Source of the DNA: Clostridia bacterium
Lineage (GTDB): Bacteria > Bacillota > Clostridia > Christensenellales > UBA1242
Direction of reading: 5' to 3'
Length of the DNA: 9,142 nucleotides
Assembly (NCBI GenBank): GCA_017622115.1
Contig: JAGART010000006.1
Location: forward strand, 1-9,142
Position numbers and translations under genes: made by a program. The notes under the pieces are model-generated. The model had not been told where the DNA came from. It ran no database searches and saw nothing but the letters and a program-made list of their open reading frames with translations. Of this stretch, positions 1 through 4,191 are shown in pieces; within the stretch, counting starts at the first letter, position 1, and each line of letters opens with the position of its first letter.

Positions 1-173
1 ATGCCTATATTTTTAAGATTGTGTTTTTTTGCGAGTTCAATCGCTTCATCTGTGTAGGGTGTATTCATCATCATTGTCGCACTTGAAATAATGCCTTGTT
101 GAAATGCTTCTACAATGCCTTTATTAACGCTTGGACTTAATCCAAAATCATCTGCATTTAATATTAATTTCAT
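1..173 (-). CDS. ChbG/YdjC-family carbohydrate deacetylase, N-terminal part (cut by window edge)
   Basis: Only the first 57 residues are visible; the gene runs off the left edge. The start reads MKLILNADDFGLSPSVNKG, the family signature: the ADDFG motif (Asp8-Asp9) supplies a metal-binding aspartate at the start of the barrel fold. The following stretch, with SSATMMMNTPYTDEA around residues 31-45, also matches the family. Known members remove acetyl groups from N-acetylated sugars such as diacetylchitobiose, or act in hopanoid biosynthesis (HpnK). The substrate here cannot be told from this fragment. The ATG at 173 has a strong AAGGAG ribosome binding site at 185-180, six bases upstream. The gene lies just downstream of rpsT and its terminator, with only about 10 bases between T-tract and ribosome binding site. 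It therefore has no room for its own promoter after the terminator. Sure of the family, unsure of the exact function. Confidence 0.85.
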   Translation of the reverse strand, partial: MKLILNADDFGLSPSVNKGIVEAFQQGIISSATMMMNTPYTDEAIELAKKHNLKNIG

Positions 174-196
174 AAATTACTCCTTGTTTTTAAGTG

Positions 197-222
197 AAAA
201 AAACCCCAGTATTGAGTGGGGT
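197..222 (-). terminator. Rho-independent terminator of rpsT
   Basis: On the minus strand a 6-bp stem, ACCCCA/TGGGGT (222-217 with 208-203), closes an 8-base loop and is followed by a run of seven T (203-197). The A-rich run at 229-224 just before the stem can extend it by pairing with the T-tract, so it may also work weakly in the plus direction. It begins six bases after the rpsT stop codon, where a terminator is expected. The downstream deacetylase gene starts only about 25 bases later. Confidence 0.8.
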
Positions 223-227
223 ATTTT

Positions 228-503
228 TTAATTTTGTGCTGTTTTTGCGTTGTGCAATTCACGAGCAAGGTTTGCTTTTTTACGAGAAGCAGTATTTACG
301 TGATAAACGTTGTCAAGTCTAGCACGGTCAATCAAACTGAATACAGTTTTAAGGCTTTCTTCTGCTTGTGCAAATTCGTTTGCTTTAACTTGTTCACGGA
401 ATTTACGAATCTCTGTAGCAATGCGAGATTTTTTAGATTTGTTAGCCAAACGTGCATTTTCACTTGTTACGATTCTCTTTTTTTGTGATTTAATGTTTGC
501 CAC
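228..503 (-). CDS. rpsT: Small ribosomal subunit protein bS20
   Basis: This encodes a 91-residue basic protein. It opens with MANIKSQKKRIVTSENAR, the typical bS20 start (MANIKS..KRI.TSE), and its C-terminal half carries the conserved SLIDRA and ASRKKANLAREL stretches. bS20 is a helical-bundle protein that binds 16S rRNA in the body of the 30S subunit early in assembly. The length is normal for the family (about 85-90). The start codon is GTG (503-501), a non-ATG start also seen in other rpsT genes. An AGGAG at 516-512 sits eight bases upstream. The gene has its own promoter at about 568-540 and its own terminator. It is divergent from gpr, the same pairing as in Bacillus, which supports both calls. 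Confidence 0.97.
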   Translation of the reverse strand: MANIKSQKKRIVTSENARLANKSKKSRIATEIRKFREQVKANEFAQAEESLKTVFSLIDRARLDNVYHVNTASRKKANLARELHNAKTAQN

Positions 504-539
504 TTTTATATCTCCTAGAAAAATTTTTGTTACTTGTCT

Positions 540-568
540 ATATTAACATAAAAATTTGATTTTTGCAA
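540..568 (-). promoter_or_regulatory. Promoter of rpsT (extended -10)
   Basis: Reading the minus strand, a -35 box TTGCAA (568-563) is followed by exactly 17 bases and a -10 box TAATAT (545-540). A TG one base upstream of the -10 gives an extended -10 (TGT then TAATAT). This is close to the housekeeping sigma-A consensus. Transcription would start near 533, leaving a leader of roughly 30 bases that contains the AGGAG ribosome binding site. This fits a strongly expressed ribosomal protein gene. No equally convincing promoter is seen for gpr in the opposite direction within the same 115-base divergent region. Confidence 0.75.
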
Positions 569-618
569 GAGTTATTAAGCAAGTTTTTGGAAATAATCAA
601 AAAACAAGGAGAAAAAAG

Positions 619-1434
619 ATGATTTTTAGTGATTTAATTGATGAAATAATATATGAAACGGCGGATTTTGGTGTTTTGGGTGAAATTACGCAAAAGGGAA
701 AATATGGTTTCAAAAGGTTCGATATAAGTATAGATAGCGAGCAAAAAGCAAAAAAACTATTAAAAGCACAAGGTAATTATACAACTATTAATATTAGTCC
801 TATTATACATTCGTTACGAAGTGCGAGAGTATATTTAATAAATAAATTAGTAGAAGTTTTAAAAGAGTATTTGGCGGTTTCTAAAAAAGCAAATCCATCA
901 ATTTTTGTGGTTGGGTTGGGCAATGCTTTTTTAATTGCAGATAGTTTGGGAGCAAGAATTGTAAAAAATCTTTTAACTACACATACTTTGCCCAAAGAAT
1001 TAAAAAGTGAGCTGGGGGAATTGTCTGCATTAATACCAGGGGTTAGTGGTATAAATGGAATTGCTACATTTGATTTGGTTAAAGGGGCGGTTGATGTGGT
1101 AAAGCCAGATATAGTAATTATTATAGATGCGTTGACTGCAAAAAATCACGCAAGAATAGGGTGTAGTTTTCAGTTTAGTAATACTTCCATAAGCCCAGGT
1201 GCTGGTGTGGGGAACAAAAACAAAATTTTAAACAAAACGAGTTTAGGGGTAGAAGTAGTAACTATTGGTGTGCCACTTATGATTAATGCCAGAAATTTTG
1301 CTGAATTTAATAATTTACCTAATTTAGTAGTTACTCCAAAGGAAATTGATATTTATATTGAAACTTGTTCAAAAGTTTTGAGCAAAGCAATTAATTTAGC
1401 AGTACACGGTAAAAATTATAAAAATTTTGTATAA
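619..1434 (+). CDS. gpr: Germination protease GPR (spore protease, family A25)
   Basis: GPR cleaves the small acid-soluble proteins that coat DNA in dormant spores, freeing amino acids at germination. The 271-residue product shows the family landmarks in order: RFDISIDSE (33-41), corresponding to the RTDLAVE stretch of Bacillus GPR where the zymogen matures; GLGN (99-102) with ADSLG (Asp108); IPGVSGINGI (139-148); KPDIVIIIDAL with Asp170; SPGAGVGNK (192-200); and VTPKEID (238-244). Asp108 and Asp170 correspond to the two aspartates proposed as catalytic in B. megaterium GPR. The chosen ATG has AAGGAG (606-611) seven bases upstream. An in-frame TTG at 556 lies in the divergent promoter region and lacks such a site. 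The protein is roughly 100 residues shorter than Bacillus GPR (368 residues in B. subtilis), mostly because the segment between IGVP (217-219) and VTPKE is very short. The gene is divergent from rpsT and is followed, without a terminator, by murI. Confidence 0.93.
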   Translation: MIFSDLIDEIIYETADFGVLGEITQKGKYGFKRFDISIDSEQKAKKLLKAQGNYTTINISPIIHSLRSARVYLINKLVEVLKEYLAVSKKANPSIFVVGLGNAFLIADSLGARIVKNLLTTHTLPKELKSELGELSALIPGVSGINGIATFDLVKGAVDVVKPDIVIIIDALTAKNHARIGCSFQFSNTSISPGAGVGNKNKILNKTSLGVEVVTIGVPLMINARNFAEFNNLPNLVVTPKEIDIYIETCSKVLSKAINLAVHGKNYKNFV

Positions 1435-1473
1435 GTAGTGAGCAAAAATTTTTTGAGTTCATAAATTACTACT
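1434..1473 (+). promoter_or_regulatory. Inverted repeat abutting the murI start codon
   Basis: The arms AGTAGTGA (1434-1441) and TTACTACT (1466-1473) can form an 8-bp stem with one G-U pair around a 24-base loop. It runs from the last base of the gpr stop codon to the base before the murI ATG and fills the whole intergenic gap. There is no Shine-Dalgarno sequence in the usual window upstream of the ATG; the only purine patch is a GAG about 16 bases away, in the loop. It is not a normal terminator, because no T-tract follows. A role in translation start is inference only. Confidence 0.3.
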
Positions 1474-2235
1474 ATGAATAACGCAAAATTAAATAGTAAA
1501 GTGCTGATAATTGATTCGGGAATAGGTGGAATGCCTATTCTTTTTGAGTGTTTAAAAAAAGAAAAGAAGTTAGATTATATTTATTTTGCGGATTATAAAT
1601 CAATGCCGTATGGTAACAAACCTTTGGCGGTGTTGCGTAAAACAATACTACAAAACATATTAACTTTAAATAAAAAGTATAATCCTGCGGTTATTGTACT
1701 GGCTTGCAATACGGCAACAGCGGTATCTATAAGTGTTTTGAGGCGAGCATTGCCTAATAAAATTATCATAGGTACAGAACCTGCACTAAAAGTTGCAACT
1801 AAAAATGGCAAGAGAAATATTTTGCTTTTAGCAACACAAAATACTATAAAGTATAATAAATTAATTCAACAATACAAAGATAATAAAGATATAAATTTGA
1901 TTTTAAGACCTATGCCAACATTGGCTAAAAATATAGAGAATAGTATTAACAACTTAAATGTTTTGAAACAACAAATAGTTAGTATTATAAGTGAGTACGA
2001 GGGATATATAGATTGTGTGGTGCTAGGGTGTACTCATTACATATTTATCAGGGATTTTATAGCGCAAAACTTTAATGTTCCAGTTTATGATGGAAATTTT
2101 GGTGTAGTAAATCAAATATTAAACAAAGCACAACCCAAAAATAAAAATGGCAAAATCATTGTTTTAACTAATGAATTTAGCAAAAGTACAAATTTATTAA
2201 CTGCTTGGCAGATTTTACAAAAACGGGAGGTGTAG
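1474..2235 (+). CDS. murI: Glutamate racemase
   Basis: This enzyme interconverts L- and D-glutamate in the cytoplasm without a cofactor, supplying D-Glu for the peptidoglycan stem peptide. The 253 residues hold all landmarks of the Asp/Glu racemase fold: DSGIGG (14-19), PYG (45-47), the first catalytic cysteine in ACNTATA (Cys78) and the second in LGCTHY (Cys186). GTEPALK (100-106) matches the usual G(I/V)EPALK. It is slightly shorter than typical (about 265). The ATG at 1474 has no recognisable ribosome binding site. A GTG at 1501 (codon 10) would also keep DSGIGG but has no better site, so the ATG is kept. The gene lies 39 bases after gpr and two bases before glmS, so co-transcription with both is likely. 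With glmS it forms a cell-wall precursor pair. Confidence 0.93.
   Translation: MNNAKLNSKVLIIDSGIGGMPILFECLKKEKKLDYIYFADYKSMPYGNKPLAVLRKTILQNILTLNKKYNPAVIVLACNTATAVSISVLRRALPNKIIIGTEPALKVATKNGKRNILLLATQNTIKYNKLIQQYKDNKDINLILRPMPTLAKNIENSINNLNVLKQQIVSIISEYEGYIDCVVLGCTHYIFIRDFIAQNFNVPVYDGNFGVVNQILNKAQPKNKNGKIIVLTNEFSKSTNLLTAWQILQKREV
2225..2230 (+). promoter_or_regulatory. Ribosome binding site of glmS inside the end of murI
   Basis: GGGAGG, continuing as GGAGGTG, is a near-perfect Shine-Dalgarno sequence formed by the last sense codons of murI (Arg-Glu-Val). It stands seven bases before the glmS ATG at 2238. It fixes the glmS start so that Cys follows the initiator Met, as the enzyme needs, and it suggests translational coupling between the two genes. 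No glmS ribozyme can precede the gene here, since murI coding sequence fills the upstream region. Confidence 0.85.
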
Positions 2236-2237
2236 TT

Positions 2238-3335
2238 ATGTGTGGAATTGTTGGTTATACTGGTGAAAAGTTAGGCGTGCCTATTGTGTTGGATTGTTTA
2301 AAAAGATTAGAATATCGTGGCTATGATTCGGCAGGTGTTGCTTATCTCGATTGTGGCAACTTATTTGTTAAGAAACAAGTTGGAAAGTTAGAAAATCTAA
2401 ATACATATTTAAAGAATAAAATTATTCCATCTTCTTGTGCGTTGGGGCATACTCGATGGGCAACGCACGGTGAGCCTAATAAAACTAATGCACACCCTCA
2501 TATTGATAATGATAATATTTTAGCATTAGTGCATAATGGAATAATAGAAAATTTTGTGAATTTAAAAAACGACTTACTTAAAAAAGATTTTTATTTTAAT
2601 ACTGAAACGGATACAGAAGTAATAGCAGTTCTTTTGGGTGCTGAATTGCAAAACTTTATTAAAAATGAGCAAAACTCTGCACAAAATTGTGTGCATAATA
2701 CTTTGCATAGTACTTGCAATTTTACAAAAAAACAAGTTTTACGAGTGTTGCAAAAAGTGGTTTCGCTACTTGATGGGGCTTATGCTTTGGCGATAGTTGT
2801 AAAGGGACTTGATGATTGTATTTTCTTTGCAAAAAATAAAAGTCCTTTGATTTTGGGTAAAGGCTGTGGACAAAACTTTTTAGCAAGTGATTCATCTGCA
2901 ATTTTACCTTATACAAATGAAATTTATTCTGTAAAAGATGGCGAATTTGGTTGTATTCAAAAAGAAAAAATAACTATATTTGATGCTGATTTTAATTCTG
3001 TAAAACCGCATTTTGAAACTTTACAAATTAAGTTAGAGCAAATTATGTTAGGTGATTATGCTCACTTTATGCATAAGGAAATTGAACAAGGAGCAAGTAG
3101 TGTTGTTGATTCGCTTAATCGCTTGAAAGGTGTTTGGGCAAATAAATTGCCTATAAATATTTTTGAGGGTGATTTTAACTTACATATTACTGCTTGCGGA
3201 ACTGCTTTACACGCTGGTAGAATTGCAAAATATCTAATCGAAAATCAGTTAAAAATCCCTGTTCAATTAGATTATGCGAGTGAGTTTCGTTATAAAAAAC
3301 CGCTTATAAATAACAAAGTATTTGTTTGTTTTTAA
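2238..3335 (+). CDS. glmS: Glutamine-fructose-6-phosphate aminotransferase GlmS, N-terminal part (frameshifted)
   Basis: GlmS makes glucosamine-6-phosphate from fructose-6-phosphate and glutamine, the first committed step to UDP-GlcNAc and peptidoglycan. This frame encodes 365 residues. The class II glutaminase domain starts with MCGIVGYTG, where Cys2 becomes the N-terminal nucleophile after Met removal. It continues with GHTRWATHGEPN (70-81), VHNGIIENF (98-106, oxyanion-hole Asn-Gly) and TETDTEVIA (122-130). SIS domain 1 begins with ITACGTALHAG (317-327) and SEFRYKKPL. The frame then hits TAA at 3333-3335 just before the SQSGET substrate-binding loop, which continues in the -1 frame. About 23 residues around 141-165 are extra relative to E. 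coli GlmS and include a small tandem duplication. As it stands this product would lack the isomerase active site. Confidence 0.93.
   Translation: MCGIVGYTGEKLGVPIVLDCLKRLEYRGYDSAGVAYLDCGNLFVKKQVGKLENLNTYLKNKIIPSSCALGHTRWATHGEPNKTNAHPHIDNDNILALVHNGIIENFVNLKNDLLKKDFYFNTETDTEVIAVLLGAELQNFIKNEQNSAQNCVHNTLHSTCNFTKKQVLRVLQKVVSLLDGAYALAIVVKGLDDCIFFAKNKSPLILGKGCGQNFLASDSSAILPYTNEIYSVKDGEFGCIQKEKITIFDADFNSVKPHFETLQIKLEQIMLGDYAHFMHKEIEQGASSVVDSLNRLKGVWANKLPINIFEGDFNLHITACGTALHAGRIAKYLIENQLKIPVQLDYASEFRYKKPLINNKVFVCF
2694..2717 (+). repeat. 12-base in-frame tandem microduplication within glmS
   Basis: Two adjacent 12-base units, CATAATACTTTG and CATAGTACTTGC, differ at three positions and encode His-Asn-Thr-Leu and His-Ser-Thr-Cys (residues 153-160 of GlmS). 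They lie inside the extra segment of the glutaminase domain. The period is a multiple of three, so the frame is kept. Replication slippage is the likely origin. Confidence 0.6.
3329..3335 (+). other. Frameshift site splitting glmS (T5 run followed by TAA)
   Basis: The upstream frame reads TGT TTT TAA. The conserved continuation (Phe)-Leu-Ser-Gln-Ser-Gly-Glu-Thr is in the -1 frame, read TTT TTA AGT. One extra T in the run of five at 3329-3333 would restore a single 621-residue GlmS (608 in E. coli) with no residue missing or added at the joint. The break falls inside SIS domain 1, not at a domain boundary. A lost base, through sequencing or assembly error or a real recent mutation, is the simplest cause. 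The heptamer T_TTT_TAA would also allow a -1 slip by tRNA-Phe with a stop in the A site. I see no Shine-Dalgarno-like stimulator just upstream and no obvious strong hairpin just downstream. Confidence 0.9.
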
Positions 3336-4102
3336 GTCAAAGTGGAGAAACAGCGGATACGTTAAGTAGTTTGGAACTTGCAAAAAGTATGGGGGCTATT
3401 ACAATAGGAATAACAAATGTGCCAGCAAGTAGAATGGAAAGGATTGCGGACTTTATTTTGCCTACAAGTGCAGGACCTGAAATCGCTGTTGCTTCTACAA
3501 AAGCATATTTAGCACAACTTGCTGTTATTTATGGATTAACAGAATACATAGCACAAATAAAATCTATTCAACTTAACTATACAACAGAAAATATAAAAGC
3601 AGAGATGTTTAGATATAGCAAGTTGGATTATTTTGAACAATTAAACGATATTGTGCAAGAAATAAAATATCAACAAAGTGTGTATTTTGTTGGTCGTGGA
3701 TTAGATTATTTGATAGCAATGGAAAGTGCTTTAAAGTTAAAAGAAATAACATATATTCATTGTGAGGCTTTGCCTGCTGGCGAATTAAAACACGGTTCAC
3801 TTGCCTTAATTCATAAAGATAGTATAGTAATTGCTATTTTAACTCAAAGTAATTTAATAGACAAAACGTTAAATAATATTCACGAGTTAAATAGTAGGGG
3901 TGCAAAGGTTATTTTGTTTAGTCCTTTTGTAGAACTCAAAAAATTCGTTTTTAAATTTATAAAAATCCCAAAAGTTAATGATTTAATAAGCCCTTTTGTC
4001 GCTATAAAACCTTTGCAAATGCTTGCTTATAAAACTGCAATTAGCAAAAATTTAGACCCAGATAAACCTCGAAATTTGGCTAAATCTGTAACTGTCGAGT
4101 AA
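3329..4102 (+). CDS. glmS: GlmS, C-terminal isomerase part (continues glmS in the -1 frame)
   Basis: This is the rest of the isomerase half of GlmS. In continuous numbering it contains the phosphate-binding loop SQSGET (367-372), the conserved stretch ending in EIAVASTKAYLAQL that completes SIS domain 1, and SIS domain 2 with FVGRG. ESALKLKEITYIH follows, with Glu503 matching E. coli catalytic Glu488, then GELKHG with His519 matching His504. The C-terminal PRNLAKSVTVE carries the conserved active-site lysine and is complete up to the usual last residues. No start codon with a ribosome binding site is visible near the beginning (a TTG at 3326 has none). This is therefore not a separate gene but the end of one split by the shift at 3329-3333. 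The intact conservation says the break is recent, artefactual or bypassed. A terminator follows at once. Confidence 0.92.
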   Translation, partial: FLSQSGETADTLSSLELAKSMGAITIGITNVPASRMERIADFILPTSAGPEIAVASTKAYLAQLAVIYGLTEYIAQIKSIQLNYTTENIKAEMFRYSKLDYFEQLNDIVQEIKYQQSVYFVGRGLDYLIAMESALKLKEITYIHCEALPAGELKHGSLALIHKDSIVIAILTQSNLIDKTLNNIHELNSRGAKVILFSPFVELKKFVFKFIKIPKVNDLISPFVAIKPLQMLAYKTAISKNLDPDKPRNLAKSVTVE

Positions 4103-4104
4103 TT

Positions 4105-4137
4105 AAAGAAATCAACCAAAATGTGTTGATTTTTTTT
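4105..4137 (+). terminator. Rho-independent terminator after glmS
   Basis: AAATCAAC (4109-4116) pairs with GTTGATTT (4125-4132) as an 8-bp stem around an 8-base loop and runs straight into a tract of eight T (4130-4137). It begins a few bases after the glmS TAA (4100-4102) and closes the gpr-murI-glmS cluster. The stem is weak in G+C but extendable by the A-rich bases before it. Its 3' arm also contains the -35 box of the next promoter. Confidence 0.8.
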
Positions 4138-4154
4138 GCTTTATAAGATATAAT
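4126..4154 (+). promoter_or_regulatory. Promoter of lon
   Basis: TTGATT (4126-4131, four of six bases of TTGACA) and TATAAT (4149-4154, perfect) are spaced by exactly 17 bases, a good sigma-A promoter. Transcription would begin at about 4161. An in-frame ATG at 4159 would then not be in the transcript, which supports the lon start at 4192. The -35 box lies in the 3' arm and T-tract of the glmS terminator. No CIRCE-type inverted repeat or CtsR-type heptad repeat was found near it, so heat-shock control is not visible. Confidence 0.75.
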
Positions 4155-4191
4155 TTATATGTTATTACTATCAAACAGGAGTCTAGAAATA

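Noticed and set aside
556..618. An upstream in-frame TTG start for gpr adding 21 residues
   Set aside because: It lies within the divergent promoter region and has no ribosome binding site. The extra residues match nothing in the family, and the ATG at 619 has a clean AAGGAG seven bases upstream.
504..618. Sigma-G promoter for gpr using CATAAAA at 547-553
   Set aside because: It matches the -10 consensus only partly and has no fitting -35 element at the right distance.
1441..1460. Run of A followed by T between gpr and murI as a terminator
   Set aside because: The A5/T6 palindrome has no loop and no G+C stem, so it is not a plausible terminator. The two genes are more likely co-transcribed.
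2100..2237. A glmS ribozyme/riboswitch upstream of glmS
   Set aside because: The region is murI coding sequence up to two bases before glmS, with no separate leader. I see nothing like the ribozyme core.
3188..3210. CGTA instead of CGTS at the start of SIS domain 1 of GlmS (Ala323 where E. coli has Ser303)
   Set aside because: From memory, Ala at this position also occurs in GlmS of clostridia, so I do not treat it as loss of function. It does not explain the frameshift.
4159..4191. Upstream in-frame ATG for lon
   Set aside because: It sits at or before the transcription start predicted from the TATAAT at 4149-4154, and the AGGAG at 4177-4181 clearly serves the ATG at 4192.
4138..4191. Heat-shock operators (CIRCE or CtsR boxes) in front of lon
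   Set aside because: I looked for the 9-base inverted repeat and for tandem GGTCAAA-like heptads and found neither.
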